From NCBI GenBank assembly GCA_002835545.1, contig PIZK01000003.1, positions 157,570 through 221,569 of the forward strand: 64,000 nucleotides of DNA, written 5' to 3'. Below the pieces are notes generated by a model, which was not told where the DNA came from, searched no databases, and worked only from the letters and a program-made list of their open reading frames with translations. The position numbers and the translations under genes are program-made. Below are positions 52,572-61,764 of this stretch, one piece after another. Position 1 is the first letter of the stretch. Every line of letters begins with the position of its first letter. This DNA comes from Alteromonadales bacterium alter-6D02 (GTDB lineage Bacteria; Pseudomonadota; Gammaproteobacteria; Enterobacterales; Psychrobiaceae).

Positions 52572-55340
52572 ATGTTAAGAAAACGCCTTTTAGCTCACTC
52601 CTTACCTTCTTCTCGTACACGACTTGCTGCTGCAATTTCTCTAGCCATTTTAATGGCTGGTTGTGGCTCTAGCAACGACTCGGATGAAAAGCCTATTGTT
52701 GAAGAGCCCCTTAAACCAGTTTTTCAGTCCTTCAGTGGTAAGGCCGCTGATGGTTATTTAGTGGGGGCTTTGGTGTGTTTAGATTTAAATAATGATTCAA
52801 TTTGTGGCAGTGATGAGCCTAATGCATTAACAACTGATGGTGGTAATTACACATTTAGTGACCTTGATGAGACTATTGACCTATCTCAAGTTCGCTTATT
52901 GGTTAAAGTCATTGCAGGTCAAACTATCGATGAAGATAATCCCGGGGAAACTGTTAGCCAAAGTTATGATATGTCTTCACCACCGGGACAAATTGACTTT
53001 GTTAGCCCGATCACCACATTGATTGATAATCAAATGCAGTCAAACCAAGAGCAAACCCAAGAGGAAGCGGAAGAGGTTGTGGCGCAGTTGATCGGTATCG
53101 AAAGTGATGATGACCTTGATCTTACGGCTGATTATGTTGAAGCCTCCGCAGCTGAAGGCGAACGCGGTGAGAAAAATCGCCGTCTTCACCATGTGGCACA
53201 AGCGATTGCAGGGGCGATTGCGGTGGTGACGGAAGACCTAAAGAATCAATTGGACGCGTTAGATGACGGTAAGTTAAGAGATGCAAAGGCGGCGATTATT
53301 AATACGGTTCTTACTGGGCTCACCGATATCACAACGGCAATCGATCAAGCTAATGCTAATAACGAGCAAGTTAAAATTAAAGATATTATCAACGATCTGA
53401 AAGACACTATCGAGATTGCAGAAGACGAATTGGAAGATGCAATCGAGCAAGCGAAAGAAGAGCGCGAAGCAAGAAAAACTAACATCGAAATATTGTTAAC
53501 GCAACAAGGTGGCTTATTTTTCCTCGAGCAAGATAAAGACTATGCCTTTGATGAGAGCGATGGTAGTTGTACGGTAGAAACCAGCCTTAGTTACGGTAAC
53601 TTCCAAGTGACCGACGCGATTGGGCAATTTAGTTTTCAGTTTTATAACCCAGACACTGGACTATTCGAAGAAATCAGTGATGATGAAGACAATGATGGCA
53701 TCTCATTTTACACACTCGGACAGTCTGGTTGGACATTACAACAAGAAGATCAGCTCGCTAGCGTTAGCTTTAGCGATGACGGTTTAGCGTTAACGATGAC
53801 TATGCCCCGTGACGGCAAGGAGCGTATTACTGCACGTGAGTTTGATATTGTTGGTAAGTCATCGGCAAGTGTTACACGAGATAATAACTATTGGCGTAAA
53901 GCTCTGGGCAATGATTTTTCATTTAATGATGAAGCTAAAGCGTATTTCATTAAAGGCGAACAATTAGAAAACTACTTCATTTTACCAATTTGGCAAGGTT
54001 GTAACGATGAAGCATCTGAGACTGCTGTGGCAAACTGTAATTGGGTACGATTTGGTGAACAACAATCTGAAGCAACCACCTTTGAAGAGTTAATTACGCT
54101 GCAAGCACCCAATGATGAGAATATGCTTGCCAAAGCATTTCACTTACATGCGGCCTTCGAACATCATTTGATGGCTGCACTGTTTAAGTACACTGAAAAT
54201 GACCAAGAAATGCATGTGGTTAAATACTTCTTAAAAGAATATGACATGGGCAGTGATGGTCAAATGAGTGAAAAAGTGGAGTTAGTACATGTTGGTCAAT
54301 GGCAACAACAAGAGATAAATGGCGAGCAGGTTATTTCTCTTGGTTTGCCACATTGGCTAAATGATGACGATATGGATGACGATGAACGTAGTCAAACACC
54401 ATTTTTAGCGATCCAAGACGGTGCTGTGCGCCAAGGCATTATGCTACGCCAAGGCATTACAGAGCATAAATCAGTGGTCATCAACCAACAAGCCATGACA
54501 CAGATTTTGACTGAATTCGACCCACAAAATTTAGGTAATAAACTCGCACCCAAAGCGTGTGACTTTGACGATGACATTACACCGCCAGAACAAGGTGATG
54601 CGCCTGTCTTAGTACCAGATAGTGCAAACACTTTAGCTTTAGCTGACAACAGCTATGTTGTGACTGGCAAAAAAGAGTTAATGTTAGTGTCTTTTGATGC
54701 CGATGGTGAAGTTGTCGTGAAATCTAATCATCGTGATGATGATCATGATGGCCCGGCAACTGGGGCTACATCCAATGGTATGGTCAATCCGACTTCGGGT
54801 ACGGAACCAATGGATGATGTGGATGTTGGTTCTTGGGTTATCAATGCCGATGGGCAGTTATTATTAGATTTTGACTCACATTGGGTGTTGTTAAAAGTCG
54901 AACAAGGGCTGTTTAGTGAGCAAATTAAATTGGTTGAGCAACATGAAGAGGCCGATACGGTGGTCTTTGATTTAATATCACCACTGTCACCTGATCGGAT
55001 TGTCGCAGGTGAAACTATCTCTCTAATGCAACATGATAATTGTTCGTTAACACTGCACTTAAATCCGTCGGATGATGACCAAGGCACAGGGTTTATTGAT
55101 GCGAGCCAATGTTCAGATATTAAAGAGAACATGGGCGATCAATTTGAAGTGATGTGGTCACTGGGCGATGAAGGCGAAGTAGTACTTCAACCATTGGATG
55201 CAGCTGGAGAGCCATTAGAGCAAGCCATTCATTTGTTTACTGTGACTATAGATGACAAGGCACATGTCTTAATGACCTTTAGTGAAGACGATGACGATGA
55301 AGGTCACTTTGAGTTATGGAAGCTCATTGTCGCTAATTAA
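52572..55340 (+). CDS. Large c-di-GMP-controlled lipoprotein of unknown function
   Basis: A 922-residue protein with a lipoprotein signal (ISLAILMAGC, lipidated cysteine near 32). Residues about 55-110 look like a small beta-sandwich with an acidic calcium-like loop (LDLNNDSICGSDEP), a module common at the start of Alteromonadales surface lipoproteins. Residues about 160-320 are strongly helical and charged, probably coiled coil (EQTQEEAEEVVAQ, DELEDAIEQAKEERE). The remaining 600 residues are acidic and beta-rich without a domain I recognise. The start at 52572 has GAGGG eight bases before it; ATGs at 52542 and 52557 lack this. It has its own terminator. Confidence 0.8.
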   Translation: MLRKRLLAHSLPSSRTRLAAAISLAILMAGCGSSNDSDEKPIVEEPLKPVFQSFSGKAADGYLVGALVCLDLNNDSICGSDEPNALTTDGGNYTFSDLDETIDLSQVRLLVKVIAGQTIDEDNPGETVSQSYDMSSPPGQIDFVSPITTLIDNQMQSNQEQTQEEAEEVVAQLIGIESDDDLDLTADYVEASAAEGERGEKNRRLHHVAQAIAGAIAVVTEDLKNQLDALDDGKLRDAKAAIINTVLTGLTDITTAIDQANANNEQVKIKDIINDLKDTIEIAEDELEDAIEQAKEEREARKTNIEILLTQQGGLFFLEQDKDYAFDESDGSCTVETSLSYGNFQVTDAIGQFSFQFYNPDTGLFEEISDDEDNDGISFYTLGQSGWTLQQEDQLASVSFSDDGLALTMTMPRDGKERITAREFDIVGKSSASVTRDNNYWRKALGNDFSFNDEAKAYFIKGEQLENYFILPIWQGCNDEASETAVANCNWVRFGEQQSEATTFEELITLQAPNDENMLAKAFHLHAAFEHHLMAALFKYTENDQEMHVVKYFLKEYDMGSDGQMSEKVELVHVGQWQQQEINGEQVISLGLPHWLNDDDMDDDERSQTPFLAIQDGAVRQGIMLRQGITEHKSVVINQQAMTQILTEFDPQNLGNKLAPKACDFDDDITPPEQGDAPVLVPDSANTLALADNSYVVTGKKELMLVSFDADGEVVVKSNHRDDDHDGPATGATSNGMVNPTSGTEPMDDVDVGSWVINADGQLLLDFDSHWVLLKVEQGLFSEQIKLVEQHEEADTVVFDLISPLSPDRIVAGETISLMQHDNCSLTLHLNPSDDDQGTGFIDASQCSDIKENMGDQFEVMWSLGDEGEVVLQPLDAAGEPLEQAIHLFTVTIDDKAHVLMTFSEDDDDEGHFELWKLIVAN

Positions 55341-55362
55341 AACGAGCTTTAGCCAATCTGCA

Positions 55363-55392
55363 TAAAAAGCTAGGCATTGCGCCTAGTTTTTT
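55363..55392 (+). terminator. Rho-independent terminator after the large lipoprotein gene
   Basis: CTAGGC pairs with GCCTAG around ATTGC, extended by A-T pairs across a bulged G and ending in six T. Confidence 0.85.
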
Positions 55393-55420
55393 ATGCCTGC
55401 CCTTGGGCAAACTTAAAACG

Positions 55421-55478
55421 CTTTAATACCAATTCCATTAGTGAAGTGATCAATTTATTAGTGGAATTGGTATTAAAG
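55421..55478. repeat. 17-bp perfect inverted repeat
   Basis: CTTTAATACCAATTCCA (55421-55437) and its exact complement at 55462-55478 enclose 24 bases. No T run follows. AATACCAATTCCA-type sequences recur in intergenic DNA of Alteromonadales as I recall, so this may be a dispersed palindromic repeat rather than a terminator. Confidence 0.75.
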
Positions 55479-55546
55479 TTGATAAACATTAAAACTAGCG
55501 CTACGTTTGCTAAGGAGGCCTATAAAAGCAATTAGGTGAATGAGCA

Positions 55547-55942
55547 ATGGCAAATATTACAGACCGTGCAATTCTAAAGCTTATCTATACGATGTATTAC
55601 CCAAGTTTTATTGCCTTTGAACAAGACAATACCGCGCGACAGAATAAAAATTATGTCGCGATAGACTGCCAAAAATTGGCAGAAAAACTGTCGGTAGACC
55701 CTGAAATTATCTTTGGCCGTCTATATTATCACTTGGATAAAAAGTATGGTTATATCCAACCAGATGGCGCGCGGGTGAGTTTGTTTTTGATCCGTTTAGG
55801 TGGCGATCGTCACGTGATTCATTTCCCACTACTCTCAGCTGCACTTGCCGAAGAGGAGCAATCATTTGTCCGCTTTACTATCCCCATTGTGTTATCTATT
55901 GCAGCGTTATGCTTATCCATACTTGCGCTGGTTCTGAGGTAA
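55547..55942 (+). CDS. Hypothetical protein with C-terminal membrane anchor
   Basis: A 131-residue protein. Residues about 1-90 look like a winged-helix-type soluble domain (VAIDCQKLAEKLSVDPEIIFGRLYYHLDKKYGYI), and residues about 108-130 form one transmembrane segment (FTIPIVLSIAALCLSILALVL). The order suggests a tail-anchored cytoplasmic domain that may bind DNA or a partner at the membrane. I do not recognise the family. AGGTGAATGAGC precedes the ATG. It is flanked by gaps on both sides and seems monocistronic. Confidence 0.7.
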   Translation: MANITDRAILKLIYTMYYPSFIAFEQDNTARQNKNYVAIDCQKLAEKLSVDPEIIFGRLYYHLDKKYGYIQPDGARVSLFLIRLGGDRHVIHFPLLSAALAEEEQSFVRFTIPIVLSIAALCLSILALVLR

Positions 55943-56060
55943 GTGATGAAACTGACAAAGATTATTTAATAGTTGTGACTTTCAAACGTTTTAGTGAACA
56001 GTTGGCAATGGGTTCATGCTTAGATAATATGCACACCAACAAACCATTAAGGAAAAACGT

Positions 56061-56564
56061 ATGAGTTGTGCCATTGTTGTATTAGGCTCACCCAATGACG
56101 CCAAGGGAAATTTATTACCTATCGCGGTCGCAAGGTGCCAGCAAGCATGGGTTGAATATAAGAAGCGTGAAGGTAGTAAAGTTCTATGCACCGGTGGCTT
56201 TGGTCCGCATTTTAATACTACTGACACCTCACATGCGCAGTATATACAAGATTATTTAATTAAACAGGGGATACCAAGCACTGCATTCGTTGAGCTAGCG
56301 CCAAGTAGCTTCACCCTAGAAGATGCAACACTCGCCAAACCTATAATCAAACAGCAAGCCATTAGCAAGATTGTGCTGGTAACATCGGACTTCCATATGA
56401 AACGAGCCGCACTGGTGTTCAACGCTGTTTTCCCTGATATGGAGTTTGAGTATGCTTCAGCTGCTACACCAGTGGCTAGTGGTGAGTATGCGCGCTTGCT
56501 AGCACATGAAGCAAAGGCGATTGAGCGGGAACGAGAAAAATTAAATATACCCACTTCCAGTTAA
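56061..56564 (+). CDS. YdcF/DUF218-family protein
   Basis: A 167-residue soluble DUF218 protein (ElyC/SanA/YdcF group). It has the family motifs IVVLGSPND at residues 5-13, VLCTGGFG near 41, SFTLEDA near 87 and KIVLVTSDFHMKRA near 105. The family binds S-adenosylmethionine in YdcF or acts on envelope lipid carriers in ElyC. This copy has no membrane segment. AAGGA lies eight bases before the ATG. The 272 bases that follow hold no gene; they include three ATTGTC repeats at 56566-56583 and a TTTGGTTA-TTC-TAACCAAA hairpin. Confidence 0.87.
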   Translation: MSCAIVVLGSPNDAKGNLLPIAVARCQQAWVEYKKREGSKVLCTGGFGPHFNTTDTSHAQYIQDYLIKQGIPSTAFVELAPSSFTLEDATLAKPIIKQQAISKIVLVTSDFHMKRAALVFNAVFPDMEFEYASAATPVASGEYARLLAHEAKAIEREREKLNIPTSS

Positions 56565-56836
56565 CATTGTCATTGTCATTGTCCTTGGTATTGTTGAAGC
56601 TTTTGTAGCGATAATATTTGGTTATTCTAACCAAAAAAAACAAGCGCCATTACAGAAACCCCTTTTTTACATGCCTAATATCATGATTATGCATTCCCTA
56701 ACGAGTGTCGTATTATTGCTTTCCGCCGTAGTATTGCACCTTTAAACAAGCTGTCATTTTATCAATGCGAGGGTCAGATTACTGCCTGTCTTCTATACTT
56801 AATCGAATATTCTAGTATTGATTAAGGAGTCACCTT

Positions 56837-57076
56837 ATGGAAAACGCAGTGACGAGTATCCGCGAAGAAAGCATCATTGAAGTCCCTATCGTTAAAGATG
56901 ACGATAGTGAAATGACTATCGTATTTAAGAAAAAGAAAAGGAAGAAAAAGGAGAAGGTAAAAGTAACATGCCAAGCATGTACCACTATCACGACCCAGGG
57001 CGGCTTTACAGAGCAGCATTGTATTCCAATCGCTTGCAAATTATTCGATAAAATAGCCTCTGGCACCGTAAAATAA
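56837..57076 (+). CDS. Small Lys-rich, Cys-containing hypothetical protein
   Basis: A 79-residue protein with a strong ribosome-binding site (AAGGAG seven bases upstream). Residues 1-30 are acidic to neutral (EESIIEVPIVKDDDSEMTIV). Residues about 31-42 are almost pure lysine and arginine (FKKKKRKKKEKVKV). They are followed by a cysteine-bearing end, CQAC near 45-48 and HCIPIAC near 61-67, which could bind zinc or form disulfides. I do not recognise the family. A nucleic-acid-binding role is a guess from charge. No membrane segment is present. Confidence 0.7.
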   Translation: MENAVTSIREESIIEVPIVKDDDSEMTIVFKKKKRKKKEKVKVTCQACTTITTQGGFTEQHCIPIACKLFDKIASGTVK

Positions 57077-57150
57077 GATTTATCCATGCTTAAAGCCCTT
57101 TTAACCGAGAGGCTGCAGGGACTTCCTGTTAAACCTTACTTATTTAGCAA

Positions 57151-57321
57151 CTACTTTCTCTGTATGTCATCAGGGGAGATTGCTTCTGAGTCCGTATGAT
57201 GGTGAAAGTGTGGCTCAAAGACAATAAACAAAATAATAAATAATGACCCCAAGGCCGCTAAGTTTAAGATGATAAAAACAGGTAATGGTAGATTGTTAAA
57301 CGCGAAATAGAATTCAGACAT
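57151..57321 (-). CDS. Small single-pass membrane protein, 56 residues
   Basis: MSEFYFAFNNLPLPVFIILN begins the protein. The whole frame has one hydrophobic segment (about residues 14-35) followed by EPHFHHHTDSEAISPDD. AAGGAGAGT stands a few bases before the ATG at 57321. The strong binding site, clean membrane segment and histidine cluster (five His within residues 38-42 and neighbours) support a real small gene. The function is unknown; metal binding by the FHHH segment is only a guess. It lies convergent with the Lys-rich gene and divergent from the chemoreceptor gene. Confidence 0.7.
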   Translation of the reverse strand: MSEFYFAFNNLPLPVFIILNLAALGSLFIILFIVFEPHFHHHTDSEAISPDDIQRK

Positions 57322-57642
57322 AACGACTCTCCTTGTTATTTGTCATAATAAAAGCATAGTTCAAATACTTATAAGCGCACAGGTTAAGTGCAACTCTTTG
57401 TAAATTTAAAGAGATTGTGCTCTTGATAACTGGCAATGACCCAAATAGAGTTGGTCTTAACCTGCAAAGTAAAAGTGTTTGAAAGGAGCCTATGAGGTGG
57501 TAAATGAGCCTGTAAATAGTTCGCTTCGGAAAAATGCTAAATTGGCCAAATAAAATCCTTTCTTCTTCTATACTTTACTAATCTGTCTACAAATAACACG
57601 CCAGCCTGGTTACCAACTCGCAATGTGCCTAAAGGATTATTT
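57322..57642. other. Intergenic region before the chemoreceptor gene
   Basis: About 320 AT-rich bases that must carry the divergent promoters of the 56-residue membrane protein and the chemoreceptor. I see no convincing promoter, repeat or RNA element. Confidence 0.4.
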
Positions 57643-59598
57643 ATGTTCTATAACTTGAAGCTCAATACTCAACTTTATACCTCGTATGGCTTAATACTCT
57701 TATTGCTCATGGTGATCTCTATAACATCTTATGTCGGGTTTAATAAAACCTATGATGATTTTGTGCAATATCGTGGTCTAGCACGTGACACTAACTTAGC
57801 TGGAAGGGTTCAGGCGAATGTGTTATCGATGCGGCTATCGGTGCTCAATTTTATTAATACGCAATCGGATGAATCGGTTAAACAATATAATGAGCGCTTA
57901 GCATTACTCACTAAGCTGCTAGAGGTTGCAGTCAAAGAAATTCAAGATCCAGAGCGTGCGGCATTAGTTAAACGAGTTGTTAAAGAGGTTGATGAATATA
58001 AGCAGGGTTTTGAAGAGGTGCAGCTACTATTTGCACAACGTGATCGGTTAGTCAAAGAGAAACTCGACCCCAGCGGTTTGGCCATGAGAGAGGCTTTATC
58101 TCGCCTGATTCTAGAGGCGAATAAGCATTATGAATATGAAACAGTCTTTGTTGCTGGCCAGTTACAAGAACATTTATTACTTGCGAGGCTATATGTTACT
58201 AAGTTTCTCGTAAAAAACCTTACTCAGCACGCAAACTTTGCTAATGATGAGCTTAGCAATAAAATGCCAACGTTTTTAAAACAGCTCAGTAATATTGACC
58301 ATGATAGCGCTACCCAAGCGCTGCTTGGTAACGTGGTCCGTAATCATCGAGAATATGTTAAAGCGTTTAACAAAGTCACCTCTGTAATTAATCAACGTAA
58401 TGAGTATATTACGAACTCATTGAATACGATTGGCCCTATGATCGCCAATGATATTGAAAAAGTTAAACTGTCGGTAAAAAAAGAACAAGATATTGTTGGT
58501 CCGAAAGTGCAGCAAGATACACAGGCGAGTTTGGGTATCATTATTGTCACCTCATTGATTGCGATTGGTGTTGGTTCACTCATTATGGTTGTTGTTCCAC
58601 GATTAATTAGAAAACCTATAGGCGGTGAGCCAAAAGAAATTGAAGCACTGGTTAATACGATTGCTAATGGCGATCTGACTAATACCCCTCAGCCAAGCCC
58701 TAATGGCACAGGTGTTTATCACTCAACACTTGTTATGGCTGCCAATCTCAAAAAGATAATCTCGGGCATTAATCAAGCGTCGACTCAAATTATTGAGTCG
58801 TCAGAGCATCTAGGTTGCTCGTCTCAAAAAGTTGAAAGCTCTTCACAATCGCAAATTGTTCAACTAGAGCAAGTAGCCACGGCGATGAATCAAATGACAG
58901 CAACTGTCGCTGAAGTAGCCCAAAATGCTGTTCATGCGTCAACATCGTCAACTGATGCGAGCAAAACGTCGGAGCAAGGCTTACTTGTTGTGAGTGAAAT
59001 GAATACGGAAATGACTCAATTAGTGCAGGATATCAGCCAAGTGAATGATGCAATTACCAATGTTCAAACAGAGTCGAGTAATGTCGGTGGGATATTGGAT
59101 GTTATCCGAGGTATCGCGGATCAAACCAATCTTCTGGCATTAAATGCAGCCATTGAAGCGGCAAGGGCGGGAGAACACGGGCGCGGCTTTGCCGTGGTTG
59201 CAGATGAGGTTCGAACGTTAGCGACTAAAACACAGCAAAGCACCAATGAAATTCAGACCATGATTGAAGAGTTACAAAAACAAGCAGGGCAGTCAGTGAC
59301 GTTAATGAATGAGAACTCGAAAAGTGCAGCTACAACACTCACTAAGTCAAATGAAGCTAGAGAAGAATTGAAGGTGATCGAAAGAGAAATTAACTCAATT
59401 CAAGATATGAATAATCAAATTGCCACCGCAGCCGAAGAGCAATCGAGTGTTGCTGCGGAAATTAATATGAATGTGGTCAATGTCAATACCTCGGTCAACA
59501 GTACGATGGAAGATGTACGAGAGAATGTTGCTATTGCAGCCTCCCTTAAGCATGTAGCAAATGAGCTGGCAGACGCTGTTCGAATGTTTAAAGTATAG
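57643..59598 (+). CDS. Methyl-accepting chemotaxis protein
   Basis: A 651-residue chemoreceptor. A first membrane helix lies near residues 12-32. The periplasmic helical region of about 255 residues fits an HBM-type helical bimodular sensor ([19 protein letters not shown]), and a second membrane helix lies near 295-318. A HAMP linker follows, then the signalling domain with the conserved tip [19 protein letters not shown] and [19 protein letters not shown]. It transmits ligand signals to CheA and CheW. The ligand is unknown; HBM receptors often sense organic acids. The start at 57643 has AAAGGA upstream. Confidence 0.93.
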   Translation: MFYNLKLNTQLYTSYGLILLLLMVISITSYVGFNKTYDDFVQYRGLARDTNLAGRVQANVLSMRLSVLNFINTQSDESVKQYNERLALLTKLLEVAVKEIQDPERAALVKRVVKEVDEYKQGFEEVQLLFAQRDRLVKEKLDPSGLAMREALSRLILEANKHYEYETVFVAGQLQEHLLLARLYVTKFLVKNLTQHANFANDELSNKMPTFLKQLSNIDHDSATQALLGNVVRNHREYVKAFNKVTSVINQRNEYITNSLNTIGPMIANDIEKVKLSVKKEQDIVGPKVQQDTQASLGIIIVTSLIAIGVGSLIMVVVPRLIRKPIGGEPKEIEALVNTIANGDLTNTPQPSPNGTGVYHSTLVMAANLKKIISGINQASTQIIESSEHLGCSSQKVESSSQSQIVQLEQVATAMNQMTATVAEVAQNAVHASTSSTDASKTSEQGLLVVSEMNTEMTQLVQDISQVNDAITNVQTESSNVGGILDVIRGIADQTNLLALNAAIEAARAGEHGRGFAVVADEVRTLATKTQQSTNEIQTMIEELQKQAGQSVTLMNENSKSAATTLTKSNEAREELKVIEREINSIQDMNNQIATAAEEQSSVAAEINMNVVNVNTSVNSTMEDVRENVAIAASLKHVANELADAVRMFKV

Positions 59599-59676
59599 CG
59601 ATTGCCTTGGCTCACTCTAGTTGTGTGGGTCAGCAGCGGCAAAGAAAGCATGAGGTTTTCTTGATGGAGGGTGATG

Positions 59677-59988
59677 ATGTCATGGACATGTCAACACTGT
59701 AACACAGTTATCGACGATGAATCGTTCGATATCTGCTGGAATTGTAGTTGTGTAAAAGGGCGTGACAAGCCTCTTGCTAGTGCAAGTTGTGGCCCTCCTC
59801 ATTGTCTAAGATGTCAGACGAACTTAACCTTTATCGGCACTAAAAATTTTCACCAAGGCGCTCGCTGGGGTATATTAGGTGATCTAGGTGAAGCTTTTGT
59901 GAACAAGCAAGAACTTGATATGTTTGCCTGCAAAAGTTGCGGCAAAGTGGAGTTTTTTATCGCTGGTTTTATAAAAAGTAAACAGTAA
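59677..59988 (+). CDS. Small zinc-ribbon-type protein
   Basis: A 103-residue protein with three CxxC-like pairs. The first ribbon is formed by CQHC at 5-8 and CWNC near 21-24. The second is formed by CLRC near 46-49 and CKSC near 85-88, with ARWGILGDLGEAFVNKQELD between. It is soluble and unrelated to the upstream receptor in sequence. The start at 59677 (MSWTCQHC) has GGAGG six bases upstream. The function is unknown. Confidence 0.75.
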   Translation: MSWTCQHCNTVIDDESFDICWNCSCVKGRDKPLASASCGPPHCLRCQTNLTFIGTKNFHQGARWGILGDLGEAFVNKQELDMFACKSCGKVEFFIAGFIKSKQ

Positions 59989-60356
59989 CCTAACTGGGAG
60001 GGCATATTCTTTATTTCTTTCTTCTGATTATCCATTCCTCGATGACAATAATTGAACACACTTTATCCTCAGAAAGGCCAAATTATTTAGCCTGAAAACC
60101 CTCCCCGATAGCATGTCTGCATTTGTATTTTAAGGTGGCTAGGCAATATAGTATTGATAAATAGCTAGTTGGTTGAAGTGAGTGGTTGTGCCAAGAAAGT
60201 TAAGTTATAGCGAGTGTATCGCCAAGCCCAAGCATATTTGGTATGAAATAATTATTTGATAGTTAGAGGGTTTTATGTAGTATTGCTGTTTTTCACAAAG
60301 TCATCGCTTTTGCAGATAAATACCTAGATGGCTTTATAAAAGGAAGTTAAGCTATC
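59989..60356. other. Intergenic region before the small lipoprotein genes
   Basis: About 370 AT-rich bases. No frame with a good ribosome-binding site, no known RNA and no strong repeat was found. Confidence 0.4.
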
Positions 60357-60845
60357 TTGAAATCAATACTCCCAATACTAGTAACCTCTTTGTTGTTCGG
60401 CTGTAGCAACTTGCCTAAGTATCAAGCACCAAGCAATCTTGATGATGCTCAAATTTCGTTGTATTCGAAACTCGAACTCGGTGGCCATTTAGCATTTAGT
60501 GTCTTTAGTGAAGCTAATTGTAAAAAGCCAACCATGATTATTGATGGGCAAGCAACGGCAGCAGGACCCCAACAAGCCGTCAAAGACGTCAACCTTGCTT
60601 CAGGAGCGAAAGTCACGATGATGGTTGCTGATATTAATAGGTTTTATTATTGTGCAGCTCCTTTTAGCTTTACCCCACAAAGTAACGAAAAATACGATGT
60701 GTTTTACCAAAGAGACAGTCAAGGCTGTTCATTGACCCTGAGAAAACAAACGGATAACGGGTTAGTTACCGAAAAATCGTTTAAACCGCTAACTTACAAA
60801 AAACCGTTTGTGACCCAAGGACCGTATTGTGAAAAAGATGGCTAG
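60357..60845 (+). CDS. Small lipoprotein of unknown function
   Basis: A 162-residue protein with a lipoprotein signal (LPILVTSLLFGC, cysteine 16). It starts with TTG; AAGGAAG lies somewhat far upstream (about 10 bases). The mature part is beta-prone, with four further cysteines (such as EANCKKP and FYYCAAPF) that could form disulfides. I do not recognise the family. A second lipoprotein gene follows 111 bases later on the same strand, so the two may be functionally linked. Confidence 0.65.
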   Translation: MKSILPILVTSLLFGCSNLPKYQAPSNLDDAQISLYSKLELGGHLAFSVFSEANCKKPTMIIDGQATAAGPQQAVKDVNLASGAKVTMMVADINRFYYCAAPFSFTPQSNEKYDVFYQRDSQGCSLTLRKQTDNGLVTEKSFKPLTYKKPFVTQGPYCEKDG

Positions 60846-60956
60846 CCTTATCACTTATTTTTATCGGATAATTTGGATGCACCCTGTTATTAAAGGGTTA
60901 GCTATACCATTCTTGGGGCAAGATTTAAGTAAATATTTAACGCTGGTGGATAGCAA

Positions 60957-61490
60957 ATGAAAAAGTTAATCATTTTATGGTCGCTGATGTATATATCTGG
61001 TTGTGCTACACAACAGATATACTCAAAACAATACGTACCAACGCTTAATAATGGTAAAGGTAATGTCTTTCTATCGGTTATAGAGACTAAAAAATCTCGG
61101 GCTTTTCCGGTGATACACATCAGAAACACCGCAACGGGTGAAGAAGCGGCAGCTAATAGTTTTCCTTTGCAATGGGATGCACCAATAACCCGAATGACCA
61201 ATCAAAAAACGACAGATTTTGACAATGAAACTGGAACATTGATCTTATTGAAACTTCAAGCAGGAAAGTATGAAGCGTTTAAATGGTCGATATTTCGGGG
61301 CACGGCTCAGTTTGGGGTCACTACTGAATACAAGATACAAAACCCCGTGAGCTTTGAGGTCGTTGCAGATCAAACTACATACGTAGGGAGCTTTTTATTA
61401 GATAGTGAAGGCATGCATTTTTCTAGTGATAAATACTCCCGCGATGAACAGTCTTTACGGTCTAAATTCATCAATTTCTCACCGGATTGA
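60957..61490 (+). CDS. Small lipoprotein of unknown function
   Basis: A 177-residue protein with the lipoprotein signal KKLIILWSLMYISGC (cysteine 16). The mature part has a beta-sandwich look (GNVFLSVIETKKSRAFPVIHIRN, GTLILLKLQAGKYEAF), with LKLQAGKYEAFKW resembling carbohydrate-binding or DUF2846-like modules, but I cannot name the family. It is followed by a strong terminator and then by the tmRNA/tRNA-like fragment at the island edge. Confidence 0.68.
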   Translation: MKKLIILWSLMYISGCATQQIYSKQYVPTLNNGKGNVFLSVIETKKSRAFPVIHIRNTATGEEAAANSFPLQWDAPITRMTNQKTTDFDNETGTLILLKLQAGKYEAFKWSIFRGTAQFGVTTEYKIQNPVSFEVVADQTTYVGSFLLDSEGMHFSSDKYSRDEQSLRSKFINFSPD

Positions 61491-61536
61491 CATAGTGGGT
61501 TTATCAGATGCTAAGCAGTGCCTAGTGAAAGTTGAA

Positions 61537-61571
61537 AAAAGCCTCGTCACTCATTGAGCGACGGGGCTTTT
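61537..61571 (+). terminator. Rho-independent terminator after the lipoprotein genes
   Basis: AAAAGCCTCGTC pairs with GACGGGGCTTTT with one G-U pair around an 11-base loop. On the minus strand the same hairpin ends in a T run, so it could serve both directions. Confidence 0.85.
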
Positions 61572-61597
61572 AAGGTCTGCGGTAACAAACCCGAATG

Positions 61598-61622
61598 TGG
61601 TGGAGGCGGGGGGATTTGAACC
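61598..61622 (-). other. 3' end of a tmRNA- or tRNA-like gene, probable attachment-site remnant
   Basis: On the minus strand the sequence reads GGTTCAAATCCCCCC then GCCTCCACCA: a T-loop, acceptor arm and CCA end. The acceptor strand CGCCTCC is consistent with tmRNA (ssrA). The bases before the T-loop do not pair with the 3' side of the T-stem, so the gene is cut here and is not a functional RNA. Such a partial copy is left when an integrase inserts DNA into the 3' end of an RNA gene. The intact gene would then lie to the right of this window. Confidence 0.75.
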
Positions 61623-61702
61623 GCGTGGAAATTACCAGTAATCAACTAATTAAAATCACACATATGGCACTGTGTATCGACACGGTGTTTTGTGATGTCA
61701 CC

Positions 61703-61722
61703 AATGTAGACAATATGTAGAC
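61703..61722 (+). repeat. Paired ATGTAGAC direct repeats near the attachment remnant
   Basis: AATGTAGAC (61703-61711) and TATGTAGAC (61714-61722) are spaced 11 bases apart, one helical turn. A third TATGTAGAC lies at 63968-63976. They could be integrase arm-type binding sites, though eight-base matches may be chance. Confidence 0.4.
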
Positions 61723-61764
61723 CCTTCCCAAGGTTAACCCCCGTGGGTATTTACAGGTAAGTCA

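Noticed and set aside
56566..56583. Tandem ATTGTC repeats
   Set aside because: Only three copies of six bases; no link to a CRISPR array or a phase-variable gene.
56614..56641. Terminator after the YdcF-like gene
   Set aside because: The TTTGGTTA hairpin is followed by A rather than T on the plus strand, and on the minus strand the T run precedes it.
61598..61700. A complete tRNA gene
   Set aside because: Only the T-loop, acceptor 3' strand and CCA are present; the T-stem does not pair and no anticodon arm can be found.
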